Assembly (NCBI GenBank): GCA_050012375.1
Contig: JBEKHH010000025.1
Coordinates: forward strand, 1 to 64,000
Source of the DNA: PALSA-1353 sp050012375
GTDB taxonomy: Bacteria > Planctomycetota > Phycisphaerae > Tepidisphaerales > Tepidisphaeraceae
Direction: 5' to 3'
DNA: 64,000 nucleotides
The notes under the pieces were generated by a model. That model was not told the DNA's origin. It was given only the letters and a program-made list of their open reading frames with translations, and did not search any database. The translations under genes and the position numbers were made by a program. Of the stretch, positions 34,695 to 42,990 are shown in pieces. Position 1 is the first letter of the stretch. Every line of letters begins with the position of its first letter.

Positions 34695-35816
34695 TCATTT
34701 CCCGGCGAAATAAGGCTTCAAATCAATCCGATCAAATGTTCGCACCGGGGCGTCGGAGCCGGTGGCCAGGTAGATCACGCGATTGGCCGGCTCGAATACC
34801 ATGGATTGGAGGGTCATGTCGCCGCCGTCACCCTGGACGACATGGCGGAGCATTTTTTCGATGGCGGGAACATCGAGACTCCCGAATTGGCTGGCCGATT
34901 CGGCATGCAGAGCATCGTAGCGCCAACAAAACCCCGGCGAGTCTTGGTCCTGGCCGCGCTGGTGATTGGTGCTGATGAGCGCTGCGCGCGGCGGTGCGCG
35001 GCGAACGGTGACGCCGTCGGTTCGAATCTCCGCCACGGCCCGATTTCCCGCCGCGTCCATCAGCATGAGGTTGTTGGCCGTTTGCCGAGGCGTTCGTTGC
35101 AACAGATCGATCGCCTCATCCACGGTGCGGCATCGTTCGAGGATCGTTCGATACAGGAGGGTATAGGGCATGGCCGTGGGCAGGCGCACCCGGCGCGGAA
35201 CCTCCATGCAGGCGAGACAGAGTCCGTATTCATTCATACCGGAAACGACGCCGATCATTCCCGGCCAGCCGATGGCCGCGAATTGATTCCGCCCGGTGGG
35301 ATGGTAGATGAAAAGCGTGGAATGCTTGTTCAGAACGCCGAGGGAGGGGAAATCGAGATTTCGGCCAAAGCGTGCAATGCCGTCGGGCGAAGCCGCCGCC
35401 GGCAGGGCAATCGTCGAGCAATTCGTAAACGGCGTCAAATCCAGAAAACACTGGGCAAGAACAACGTCGTAGTGATTGATTCCGACAGCCTGCGCAAGGG
35501 CCTCGGTTTCAGCGCGATGCTCGGCGAGCATGAAGACCTCGAAATTCGCGGCGGCCAATCTGGCCTCGACCCGGGCCGAACCCTGCAATTGGGCGAGGAG
35601 GTAGTTCTGATATAAGTCGATAATCGTCGGCTGGAATAGTCGTCCCTGCTGTCGGCCCATGTCGGCCGGATCACCGCGAAATTCACCAACCGGCAGGGAA
35701 AGGCGCGGCTTTGGCGCGACCGCTACGGGGGAAATTACGGGTGAGTGCGGCGCTTCAGCGCAGCCGACGACGATGGAAACAATCAGAAGGCATGCCAAGC
35801 TGGAGCGAAAGCGCAT
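34695..35816 (-). CDS. C45-family autoproteolytic hydrolase/acyltransferase, lipoprotein
   Basis: 373 residues. A lipoprotein signal is visible: a hydrophobic core and the lipobox VVGC with Cys at residue 19. The mature protein is an Ntn-hydrolase of the acyl-CoA:6-aminopenicillanic-acid acyltransferase type. The nucleophile is the Cys in TNCSTI, exposed after self-cleavage, followed by FGRNLDFP, TLFIYHPTG, GWPGMIGVVSGMNEYGL and NNLMLMDAAGNRAVAEI. Such enzymes hydrolyse or transfer acyl groups at amide bonds; the substrate here is unknown. Anchoring in the envelope suggests a role on peptidoglycan, lipid or quorum-signal amides. The neighbours give no clue. Confidence 0.87.
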   Translation of the reverse strand: MRFRSSLACLLIVSIVVGCAEAPHSPVISPVAVAPKPRLSLPVGEFRGDPADMGRQQGRLFQPTIIDLYQNYLLAQLQGSARVEARLAAANFEVFMLAEHRAETEALAQAVGINHYDVVLAQCFLDLTPFTNCSTIALPAAASPDGIARFGRNLDFPSLGVLNKHSTLFIYHPTGRNQFAAIGWPGMIGVVSGMNEYGLCLACMEVPRRVRLPTAMPYTLLYRTILERCRTVDEAIDLLQRTPRQTANNLMLMDAAGNRAVAEIRTDGVTVRRAPPRAALISTNHQRGQDQDSPGFCWRYDALHAESASQFGSLDVPAIEKMLRHVVQGDGGDMTLQSMVFEPANRVIYLATGSDAPVRTFDRIDLKPYFAGK

Positions 35817-35959
35817 GCAGGATGTTATACCTGAAGAATCGCCGGCCCCTGAACCGGTGTCGCGATGGCTTGCCGATGCTGTTAATGTTTCTTAAAGTGC
35901 TTGAACCGCTGTGTGGGCGGTTCATATACTTTTGGGGAGCCGTGGAGGCTGAACGAAGT

Positions 35960-36823
35960 ATGAGTAGAGTAGCGCTTCAGCCCCCCGGCGGGTCGACGGC
36001 CCCAAAGGTTGAGCTACCCCCGGCCGGCAGCATGGCCACGGCTACCCCCCAGGACCTAGTCAACCCAAGCGATGTGTTGATCGAAGCTCGCGGCGTCAGC
36101 GTCTTTTACGGCGCGCACGAGGCCATCATAGGCGCTTCGCTGAGCATGCCGCGCAACCGCGTGATCGCGTTGATCGGACCGAGCGGGTGCGGGAAAACCA
36201 CTTTCCTCCGCTCCATCAATCGACTCAACGATCTGATCCCCGGCTGCCGCGTGGTTGGCGAATTGCTCATTGGCGGTCAGAACATTTACGATCCAAAGGT
36301 AGATCAGGTAGCGCTGCGGCAGAAGGTGGGGCTGGTCTTTCAGAAGCCGAATCCATTCCCCAAGTCCATATTCGACAACATCGCCTACGGGCCGCGTCTC
36401 CAAGGCGTGACCGGGCGAAGCGAACTGAGCGGAATCGTCGAGGATTGCCTTCGCAAAGCGGCCCTGTGGGAAGAGGTCAAGAACCGCCTTCACAGCAGCG
36501 CCTTGGGAATGTCCGGGGGCCAGCAGCAGCGGCTGTGCATCGCCCGTGCCCTGGCGACTCGGCCGACGGTGCTGCTCATGGATGAACCGTGCAGCGCGCT
36601 CGACCCGATCGCCACGACCAAGATCGAAGACCTCATCACGGAGCTTCGCGCCAATTACACGATTGTGATCGTGACCCACAACATGCAGCAGGCCGCCAGG
36701 GTGAGCGATTTTACCGCATTTTTCTATATGGGGTCGCTTGTAGAGTATAATGCCACGTCGGCGATGTTCACCAACCCGTTGGAGAAGCAGACGGAAGCCT
36801 ACGTCACCGGACGGTTCGGCTGA
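35960..36823 (+). CDS. pstB: Phosphate ABC transporter ATP-binding protein
   Basis: 287 residues from ATG 35960 (GGAGG 11 bases upstream). It powers high-affinity phosphate uptake through PstSCA. Walker A is GPSGCGKTT, the PstB-type segment FLRSINRLNDLIPG follows, then VGLVFQKPNPFPKSIFDNIAYGPRL (PstB-specific), the signature MSGGQQQRLCIARAL and Walker B LLMDEPCSALDP. The first 35 residues before the ABC fold are a Pro/Ala-rich extension. The transporter genes pstS, pstC and pstA are not in the window, so pstB and phoU are split from the usual operon. phoU starts 57 bases downstream. Confidence 0.95.
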   Translation: MSRVALQPPGGSTAPKVELPPAGSMATATPQDLVNPSDVLIEARGVSVFYGAHEAIIGASLSMPRNRVIALIGPSGCGKTTFLRSINRLNDLIPGCRVVGELLIGGQNIYDPKVDQVALRQKVGLVFQKPNPFPKSIFDNIAYGPRLQGVTGRSELSGIVEDCLRKAALWEEVKNRLHSSALGMSGGQQQRLCIARALATRPTVLLMDEPCSALDPIATTKIEDLITELRANYTIVIVTHNMQQAARVSDFTAFFYMGSLVEYNATSAMFTNPLEKQTEAYVTGRFG

Positions 36824-36880
36824 AGACCGGACGATTTTTCGCGGTGTCGCCCGTGGCGTGGCCGATCACCGCTGAGCCGT

Positions 36881-37540
36881 ATGTCACATCATTTGAACGA
36901 TCTTCTTGAAGGCCTTCGGACGCAGATAGCGCGGATGTCGACGCTGGTTCTCCAGTCGGTGGAGCAGGCGTGCGAAGCGGTCTTCACCGCCGACGCCAAG
37001 CTGGCGCAGGAGACGATCGTGATGGACCAGCGGATCGACGAGGAGGAGGTCCGGGTTGAAAAGAGCGCCATCGACGTGCTGGCGCTTCAGCAGCCCGCGG
37101 CCGGCGATCTGCGCACCGTCACCTCGATCATCAAGGTCAACTCCGATTTCGAGCGCATCGCCGATTGCGCGGTCAACATCGCCCAGCGGGTGCTGCCGCT
37201 GTCGCAGCTCCCCGAGTACGAGCCGCCCAGCGATCTGAAGCTCATGGCCAACACCGTCCTGGGAACGCTTCGCGACACGATCAAGGCGTTCAACCTTCGC
37301 GATGAGGAACTGGCCCGACACGTGCTCAAGAGCGACGATGTCGTCGATGCCCTGTATCACCAAATCGTGCAGGACATGATCTGCCTGATGGAAACCGACG
37401 GCCAGAAAGCCAACACGGAGTTGGGAAACATCATGATCGCCAAGAACCTGGAGCGGATCGCCGATCACTGCACCAACATCGCCGAGGACGTCGTTTATAT
37501 TCACACCGGCCGAATCATTCGGCACCTGCGAGCGGTCTGA
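36881..37540 (+). CDS. phoU: Phosphate uptake regulatory protein PhoU
   Basis: 219 residues, the usual size. Two three-helix PhoU repeats with the acidic metal-binding signatures are visible (EVRVEKSAIDVLALQQPAAGDLRTV in the first, ELARHVLKSDDVVDALYHQI and ERIADHCTNIAEDVVYI in the second). It senses or relays phosphate status to the PhoR kinase and the Pst transporter. It follows pstB in the same direction and the pair is surely one transcription unit. Confidence 0.96.
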   Translation: MSHHLNDLLEGLRTQIARMSTLVLQSVEQACEAVFTADAKLAQETIVMDQRIDEEEVRVEKSAIDVLALQQPAAGDLRTVTSIIKVNSDFERIADCAVNIAQRVLPLSQLPEYEPPSDLKLMANTVLGTLRDTIKAFNLRDEELARHVLKSDDVVDALYHQIVQDMICLMETDGQKANTELGNIMIAKNLERIADHCTNIAEDVVYIHTGRIIRHLRAV

Positions 37541-37655
37541 TCCGGGTAACGGGGGCTTTGCACACAAACCTAGCCCTGGGACATAAACCCGCCGGTCCGC
37601 ACATAAACCCCCATAGTTTGCCCAGAGGGCTGGAGTTGCATTATCATGCCCTCCC

Positions 37656-38309
37656 ATGCCTGTCAGCCGTAGCGCGCCGGACCAAACGGCGTTTAACCGC
37701 TCGCTCCCGCTTCCATTTAACCTACGAATTGAAGACTTCGCCATCGCGATGCAGGACGTCTACGACTTTTTCTTTGACGTAAATGGCCTGCTGGAAGGCA
37801 AGGGATTGGAACGGCTGGACGATATGTTGCGACCCGCAACTATGTCGGGTTTTTTGTCAGACATGCTCACGTCTAGCATTGCCCATCATTCGCGATCATT
37901 GACGACGAATAGATATCACAACGGACATCCTGACCTCATCGTAAAAGGGGTGTATCCGAACAATTCCGTTAAGGCTGGTGAAAAGGGAGTCGAAATCAAG
38001 GCAACCCGAAAAAAGGGCGGTGCGGTGGACACGCATGGCGCGCGCGATCAATGGTTTTGCGTTTGGGTCTATCAAATTGATAATGAAACTGAACCGGCAA
38101 CCGCGCGGAAGCCAATGGTTTTCACCGAAGCTTACCTGTCACAAGTAACTGTCGCGGATTTCCATAAGAACGAACGCGGCGAACTGGGGACGAGAACGGC
38201 GACGTTGGATAAGGCGGGGCTGGTCAACTTCAGAAGGAATTGGCTCTATCGCCTCGCGACACCACCTGAAGGCACGACAGACCAGGTATTGCCGATTTCG
38301 CAAGGCTGA
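37656..38309 (+). CDS. Probable type II restriction endonuclease (PD-(D/E)XK)
   Basis: 217 residues. The catalytic signature is PDL in GHPDLIVKG (about residue 96) followed by EIK in GVEIKATRKK (about 117-119), the PD...EXK pattern of restriction enzymes. The next residues VDTHGARDQWFCVWVYQID form the usual strand after the catalytic lysine. An N-terminal helical domain (1-90) probably gives dimerisation or DNA binding. It converges on a beta-class DNA methyltransferase gene and their coding ends overlap by 80 bases, which supports a restriction-modification pair. The recognition sequence cannot be read off. ATG 37656 is the first Met; MQD further in is an alternative. Confidence 0.75.
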   Translation: MPVSRSAPDQTAFNRSLPLPFNLRIEDFAIAMQDVYDFFFDVNGLLEGKGLERLDDMLRPATMSGFLSDMLTSSIAHHSRSLTTNRYHNGHPDLIVKGVYPNNSVKAGEKGVEIKATRKKGGAVDTHGARDQWFCVWVYQIDNETEPATARKPMVFTEAYLSQVTVADFHKNERGELGTRTATLDKAGLVNFRRNWLYRLATPPEGTTDQVLPISQG

Positions 38310-39174
38310 AGTATTCCGGATCAACCTCAAGCCCGATGCTGGAATATCCAACCGCCTCAGCCGCCGCCAACGTCGATCCACTCCCCGCGAATGAGTCCAA
38401 GATGACGCCTTCCCCGAGCGGGAGCATGGCTCGCACCAGTTGCCGCAATAGCTGCTGTGGCTTTAGGCTCGGGTGATTCGCGATAAGCCGCTCGGATTTG
38501 TGCGTTGGGGCGGAGCGAATCACGTCTCCGAATGGCCGCAGCGCTGATAGCCTACGCAAGCCGCCCGTTTTCCATCGCCGCAGATTGTCCTGTACGCGGC
38601 CTTCCAGCGGCTTGCGGAATAACAGCCACGGCTCCCACATCGACCTGGGCATTACGCTCACGTCGGGGAATTCATCGTGGGCATTCTTCGGTCGGTCGCC
38701 CCCTCGCATCGTCATTACCAAGCGGATGATTTCTCCGCGCCGTTCAAATCCAGCGCCAACAATCGTATTCGCCACCAGATACGAGAGAAGGGGATTAGAG
38801 GCGATGCAAACATTCGCGCCGGGCACGAGAGCCGGCAATAGCTTTGTCGCCCATGCTTTGAAAAAAGCCGTTAATCGTTCCAGGTCTTCACAGTCCAGCA
38901 CCGTGAACCGAGGCAGCGGAGAACGCTGGTGGCCATCGAACGACGGCGGAATCCGCCATACGCCGCCTTGACCAGCCCGTAGCTTCGCTTGCTCCGCTTC
39001 TGAATATTCAACCATCCCATAAGGCGGGTCGGTGACGACGGCGTGGATGCTGCTCGGCGGCTGTGCGTCCAGCCAGTCCAATGCGTTCGTTTGATAGAGA
39101 ACGGATCGCCCGTACACAAAGGATGGATACGTCGCGTTCGGATCGGCTTCCGGCTTAGCAATCATTCGAGACAT
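38230..39174 (-). CDS. Beta-class DNA methyltransferase
   Basis: 314 residues from ATG 39174 (MSRMIAK); a GTG 24 codons upstream extends the frame but has no support. Motif IV is DPPY (in VVTDPPYGMVEY, about residue 50) and comes before motif I (DSFAGSGSTLAAAEAVG, about 273), the order of beta-class N6-adenine or N4-cytosine methylases; DPPY favours adenine. The region between them (about 90-240) would contain target recognition. It is the partner of the endonuclease gene 37656-38309 and protects host sites. The last 80 bases are antisense to the nuclease gene end. Confidence 0.92.
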   Translation of the reverse strand: MSRMIAKPEADPNATYPSFVYGRSVLYQTNALDWLDAQPPSSIHAVVTDPPYGMVEYSEAEQAKLRAGQGGVWRIPPSFDGHQRSPLPRFTVLDCEDLERLTAFFKAWATKLLPALVPGANVCIASNPLLSYLVANTIVGAGFERRGEIIRLVMTMRGGDRPKNAHDEFPDVSVMPRSMWEPWLLFRKPLEGRVQDNLRRWKTGGLRRLSALRPFGDVIRSAPTHKSERLIANHPSLKPQQLLRQLVRAMLPLGEGVILDSFAGSGSTLAAAEAVGYSSIGLEVDPEYFSLAKSAIPGLSCLQVVSRGDRANSF

Positions 39175-39363
39175 ATATCCCAACGTCCTGTCTCTAAATC
39201 CTAACGGGGCTTCCAAGCCTCTTTCGTACCTATCGAATCTGCCCACGCGCCACCGGTGGATAAACCGGCGGCAGCATCCATTTTCTCCCGGCCAGCCGGC
39301 CTTGAAGCGGCTGCCATCACAGCGGGGATAACCCCGTGGATTCTATGTGGACCATCTTGACCA

Positions 39364-39555
39364 TTATTCGTCGGCCTTTCCATGCCCGGCTTTCGCGGCA
39401 GCCAGCAGGGTGCGGCGAGCCCATGCGGAAGTTGCGAGGGCATCCGCTTTTGCCGCGCCCTCTATAGTCTCTTGCTCGGTCTTTGTTAGCACAATGTGAA
39501 GCTGCCGCTCCCGGCGCTCTGCTTTCAGCTTTTTGGGGCGTCCACGTGGGGCCAT
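39364..39555 (-). CDS. Small ribbon-helix-helix-like protein
   Basis: 63 residues. A basic start (MAPRGRPKKLKAERRERQ), one predicted strand (LHIVLTKTE) and two helices (QETIEGAAKADALATSAWARRTLLAA) fit the ribbon-helix-helix proteins such as MobC-like mobilisation proteins, CopG/Arc repressors and antitoxins. Such proteins bind DNA as dimers. It lies 190 bases beyond the restriction-modification methylase in the same direction. Its promoter overlaps one arm of an 11-bp inverted repeat, which suggests autorepression. A role in controlling restriction-modification expression is possible but unproven. Confidence 0.7.
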   Translation of the reverse strand: MAPRGRPKKLKAERRERQLHIVLTKTEQETIEGAAKADALATSAWARRTLLAAAKAGHGKADE

Positions 39556-39559
39556 GTAC

Positions 39560-39637
39560 TAAAGATATACATAACAAGTATTTTTTGTCAACCTAAAGGC
39601 CACCGCGCGACATCCCTATTTAATTTGTATATCTTTA
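39560..39637 (-). promoter_or_regulatory. Promoter and inverted-repeat operator of the RHH-like gene
   Basis: TAAAGATATAC (39560-39570) and GTATATCTTTA (39627-39637) form a perfect 11-bp inverted repeat 56 bases apart. On the minus strand TTGACA (39591-39586) lies 16 bases before TATATC (39569-39564), so the -10 box is inside the first arm. The start codon is at 39555, leaving a short leader. The segment is far richer in AT than its surroundings. Confidence 0.6.
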
Positions 39638-39660
39638 ATATAACCACAAGGAACGGAATA

Positions 39661-39894
39661 ATGATTTACCCAAACGAAATCATTGACGGAATTACATCGC
39701 GATGGATGCTTGCACGAAAACCTTTCCGGACGCGCATCCACCTACCCCGTTTTAGAGCCTTATGTGCAAAACCGGTAATGGGTCATTTGGAATTCAAAGA
39801 GCCGGGGCGCGCCTGCGGTGGGCGCAGTCGAGCCGTCGCCCCGAGTCCCAGCCGACTTATCGGAGTTAGCGCGCGGCACATTATCAGACATTGA
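39661..39894 (+). CDS. Doubtful small ORF divergent from the RHH-like gene
   Basis: 77 residues (MIYPNEIIDG start) with AAGGA nine bases before the ATG. The first 40 residues look protein-like, but the second half (GGRSRAVAPSPSRL) reads like GC-rich non-coding translation. A different frame over 39818-40033 is equally open. It may be a degraded gene in a small mobile-like patch. Confidence 0.25.
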   Translation: MIYPNEIIDGITSRWMLARKPFRTRIHLPRFRALCAKPVMGHLEFKEPGRACGGRSRAVAPSPSRLIGVSARHIIRH

Positions 39895-39992
39895 AAAATC
39901 GCTACCCACAACTAATGGTGTTTCGCGCTGTCGGCCGATCCCAGCAGCAGAAAATCGAGAAGCAAGCGATCTAACGAGGAAGGAGCCCAACG

Positions 39993-40187
39993 ATGAGTTG
40001 CTTAATCGCGCATGCGGATGCGACGTTCGATGAACTGCTGTTCAGGCCGGCGCGCGGTTCGGAATCGCGACGATCCTTTCCGGCGAGGAGTCTGTTCGAT
40101 CTCTCCGTGAAGCCGATTCGCGCCGCGAGATTCGAGCCGCGCATCCGCCGCGAAGAAGACGCGGAGCGCTGGGATGGTTTGTCGTGA
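39993..40187 (+). CDS. Small ORF of unknown function
   Basis: 64 residues from ATG 39993, preceded by AGGAAGGAG seven bases upstream, a better ribosome site than most genes here have. The product is rich in Arg and Glu (FRPARGSESRRSFPARSLFDL) with no signal or membrane segment. It resembles the short, poorly conserved ORFs often called in planctomycete genomes. It converges on the membrane-protein gene at 40216. Confidence 0.35.
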   Translation: MSCLIAHADATFDELLFRPARGSESRRSFPARSLFDLSVKPIRAARFEPRIRREEDAERWDGLS

Positions 40188-40215
40188 CGGATGGCGAATC
40201 GATTTCAATGCGATG

Positions 40216-41679
40216 CTATTTCAAACTCCCCGCTGGGCTGAGGAAGACGTGCCACAAACGCGGCGTTTTCGTCGCCGGTTGATCCGGAAGCATCCCCGCT
40301 CCGTTCACATCCGATTGCCATTCGGCCCTCGGATCGTTGAGCCATCCGGCGTGGATCGCGCGCTGGAGCGGGACAACCAAAAGCGGATCCGAATTGCCGA
40401 CGGAGAATTCCGGGTCCCAGATCAGTAAAACGCCGGGCGGCGGATCGTCGATCGCCGGGCGCGCCCAAGGTTCCACCTGGCGGCGATCCCATGGGTTGGC
40501 GTTCAGATAAAAAAATATTCCGGGATGACTGGTCATGATGCGAGGGAATTGTTTCCGCAGCGGGCTGCTCTGATACCACTGCGCGAATTGCTGGGCCTCG
40601 CTCCAACTCTCCGATTGCCGCACGGGCAGAATCCGCCAGCAGTAATTCACCAATCCCGGCAAAACAACCGCCAGCGCCGCCCAAGACAACGGCCGGGGCC
40701 AGCGCAAGAGCGTAAAGGCCCATTCCCATCCGCGCGCCGACAGGCAGCCCCAGAGCGGCGCGACAATCAGCAGATATCGCAGCGATCCGCTGCTGGAAAA
40801 TTTTCCCAGCCAGAAAAGCAGGCTATGGCCGACGAGGATGGCCAGGGGAAGCGCGGCGATGAGGGCATCGACGCGAAGTTGATGTTCCCGCAGCCGCGAC
40901 AGGGGCCGCGCGCCGGCGAGGCTCCGCCAGATTCCGATCCACATCGCCGGAAAGGCAAACGGCCCGACCAGCACGGGCAAGACCGCTAGAAAATAGAGCA
41001 GCGGCCCGCGGGGATATTCGCTGCCGGATTCATACGGCCAATGATCCGCCAGCCAAAGCCACCAATGCCGCTGGGGCGGTCCCACCAGGGCATGGCCTAA
41101 AATGCTCCAGGCGAGCACGCCCAGCGGAAGGAGAAGGAGGCATCTCCATTTTCGATGCGCCGCCAGGGCCGCGGCCGCCAGAAGCAAAAATGCGAATCCC
41201 TCCGGCCGGCCGAGCGGCGCGATCGCGGCCATTGTTGCCATCCACCCCCATCGCCGCCGCTGATAACTCAAAAACGCCAGCCCCACCACCAGCGCGAACG
41301 GCAACTCCGTCAACTCGGAAAACGAATGCAGAAAAAGCAGCGGCTGGCCCAGGGTGAAAATCAGCGCCAGCATCGGCCAGCGATACCCCTGGCCCCTGGC
41401 AATCGCGGCGGCGACCAGCGCACAGGCGATCGCCACCAGCAAACTCGTCAGCCGGACTCCGAGAAGTCCGCCGAACCAGGCCGGCGCGGCAAACAGCGCC
41501 GTGCACAGCGGCCGGCCCCAGATATCCAGGAAATAAATCGGTTGCTCGAAGGCGTGGCGGGCGAAGAGATAATGCGTCGCCCCGTCGGATTCGATGAATC
41601 CCGGCGACCGCACCGCCGCCGCGATCGAGCAGAGGGCGAAGGCGGCGATAGCGTAGGTGGCGGTGCGGGTAAATGTCAT
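40216..41679 (-). CDS. Polytopic membrane protein, glycosyltransferase (GT-C/PMT-like)
   Basis: 487 residues with about eleven hydrophobic segments. An early acidic motif, GFIESDGATHYLFAR (about residues 28-42), lies after the first helix, where GT-C enzymes such as mannosyltransferases carry the catalytic Asp/Glu. LGRPEGFAFLLLAAAA (about 155) is another family-like motif. The C-terminal 100 residues form a soluble outside domain with FPRIMTSHPGIFFYLN. It probably transfers a sugar from a polyprenyl-phosphate donor to an envelope acceptor. Its ATG lies inside the first unit of a heptamer repeat array, so the array forms its leader and perhaps its promoter region. Confidence 0.75.
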   Translation of the reverse strand: MTFTRTATYAIAAFALCSIAAAVRSPGFIESDGATHYLFARHAFEQPIYFLDIWGRPLCTALFAAPAWFGGLLGVRLTSLLVAIACALVAAAIARGQGYRWPMLALIFTLGQPLLFLHSFSELTELPFALVVGLAFLSYQRRRWGWMATMAAIAPLGRPEGFAFLLLAAAALAAHRKWRCLLLLPLGVLAWSILGHALVGPPQRHWWLWLADHWPYESGSEYPRGPLLYFLAVLPVLVGPFAFPAMWIGIWRSLAGARPLSRLREHQLRVDALIAALPLAILVGHSLLFWLGKFSSSGSLRYLLIVAPLWGCLSARGWEWAFTLLRWPRPLSWAALAVVLPGLVNYCWRILPVRQSESWSEAQQFAQWYQSSPLRKQFPRIMTSHPGIFFYLNANPWDRRQVEPWARPAIDDPPPGVLLIWDPEFSVGNSDPLLVVPLQRAIHAGWLNDPRAEWQSDVNGAGMLPDQPATKTPRLWHVFLSPAGSLK

Positions 41680-41787
41680 TGGTCATTTGTCATTCGTCAT
41701 TGGTCATTTGTCATTGGTCAAATGTTTCCATATTGGATGCTGTGCGTACAAGTGACAAATGACAAGTGACAAATAACAAATGACGAA
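41675..41787. repeat. GTCATTN heptamer array forming a long inverted repeat
   Basis: Six direct heptamers GTCATTN followed by GTCAAAT (41675-41723) face about five inverted units NAATGAC/NAGTGAC (41749-41787) across a 26-base centre. The left arm covers the start codon of the membrane-protein gene. Related arrays are at 42927-42989, 46089-46132 and 63338-63397. Confidence 0.85.
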
Positions 41788-41793
41788 TTTCCA

Positions 41794-42906
41794 TCATTTA
41801 ATCGCCACTTCTTTCCCCGCCTCCGCCGAGCGATAGACGCCGTCGAGAATTTTCTGGACGGCCAGACCCGCCTCCCCGGGGGCGCGCAGCGGGGTGCCGA
41901 GCAGGCAGCCGTCCACAAAATTCCGCAGCTTCAGCGCGAACAGGTAGGTGAAATCCGTCTTGGCGCCGACGAAGGCGGGCGATTCATTCACCATCGTGCC
42001 GGCCCGGTCGCTGAACAGCATCGGCGGGTCCCACTGGCATCCACCCTTGTCTCCCATCAGCGTGAAATTCCAGACATCCTCCTTGATGTGCCCCGCGAAC
42101 ATGGCCTCGATATGAAGAATCGAGCCGTTGTCGAAGCGAATCTGCCCGATCGCCAGGTCTTCCACGGTATAGGTTTTGTAATCCCAGTTCGGCCACTGCG
42201 AGACGACGTCCGATTTTTTATTGCCCATATAAGTCCAGGTATTTCCCGCGGCGGCCACAGGATTCGGCGAGCCCATCACGTAATGCGCCATCTCAATGAC
42301 ATGCACACCGATGTCGATCATCGGCCCACCACCCTGGAGCTGTTTCTGGCCAAAGACGCCCCAATTGGGAATGCCCCTTCGCCGCAGGGCCTGGCATTTG
42401 ACGAACATGACGTTGCCGAACCGGCCGTCTTCCCTGGCCCGCAGAAGGAAATCGCTGTTGGGGTGATAGCGATACTGGAAACCCACGGCCAGTTTCTTCT
42501 TGTTCTTTTTGGCGGCGTCGATCATTTGCCGGCATTCGGCCGGATTCATGGCCATCGGCTTTTCAACCAGGACGTGGCAGCCGGCGTTGGATGCGTCGAT
42601 TGAAGGCTTGGCATGGACGCCGTTGGGGGTGCAGATCAACACCGCATCCGGCTTGATCTCCTTGAGCATCCGTTTCCAATCGGTGTAGAGCTTCTTGAAG
42701 CCGTATTTTTCCTCCATGAGCTTGAGCCGATCGGGCTTGATATCGACGCCGGCCACCAGATCCACTTCGGGAAACGTTTGTAGGATGCCAATGTGCGTTA
42801 CACTGATTCCGCCGCAGCCGATGATGGCGACGCGGAGCCTGGGACCGGTGTACTGCCGCTTCACTTCAGTTGCGAACGATTCGGTGGATACGCTTTTTTC
42901 TGCCAT
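41794..42906 (-). CDS. Gfo/Idh/MocA-family oxidoreductase
   Basis: 370 residues. The N-terminal Rossmann fold binds NAD(P) through VAIIGCGGISVTHIG (about 26-40). The family signature EKPMA follows in HVLVEKPMAMNPAE (about 115-128), and the C-terminal alpha/beta domain has GGGPMIDIGVHVIEMAHY with the catalytic-region Asp and His. AAGGAAAGG upstream of ATG 42906 supports the start. No signal peptide is seen, unlike many planctomycete relatives. It oxidises or reduces a sugar or cyclitol hydroxyl; the substrate is not evident. It lies between two heptamer arrays and is probably transcribed alone. Confidence 0.9.
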   Translation of the reverse strand: MAEKSVSTESFATEVKRQYTGPRLRVAIIGCGGISVTHIGILQTFPEVDLVAGVDIKPDRLKLMEEKYGFKKLYTDWKRMLKEIKPDAVLICTPNGVHAKPSIDASNAGCHVLVEKPMAMNPAECRQMIDAAKKNKKKLAVGFQYRYHPNSDFLLRAREDGRFGNVMFVKCQALRRRGIPNWGVFGQKQLQGGGPMIDIGVHVIEMAHYVMGSPNPVAAAGNTWTYMGNKKSDVVSQWPNWDYKTYTVEDLAIGQIRFDNGSILHIEAMFAGHIKEDVWNFTLMGDKGGCQWDPPMLFSDRAGTMVNESPAFVGAKTDFTYLFALKLRNFVDGCLLGTPLRAPGEAGLAVQKILDGVYRSAEAGKEVAIK

Positions 42907-42926
42907 GTGCCTTTCCTTGTAAGTTT

Positions 42927-42989
42927 GTCATTTGTCATTAGTCATTAGTTTGTTGACGGCTGTCTTGCAAATGACAAATGACGAATGAC
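42927..42989. repeat. GTCATTN heptamer inverted array
   Basis: GTCATTT and two GTCATTA (42927-42947) face three inverted AAATGAC/GAATGAC units (42968-42989). It fills the gap between valS and the oxidoreductase gene. Confidence 0.8.
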
Positions 42990-42990
42990 C

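Noticed and set aside
39818..40033. 71-codon plus-strand frame between the RHH-like gene and the membrane-protein gene.
   Set aside because: It overlaps two other small frames, has no ribosome site and matches nothing; coding status cannot be decided.
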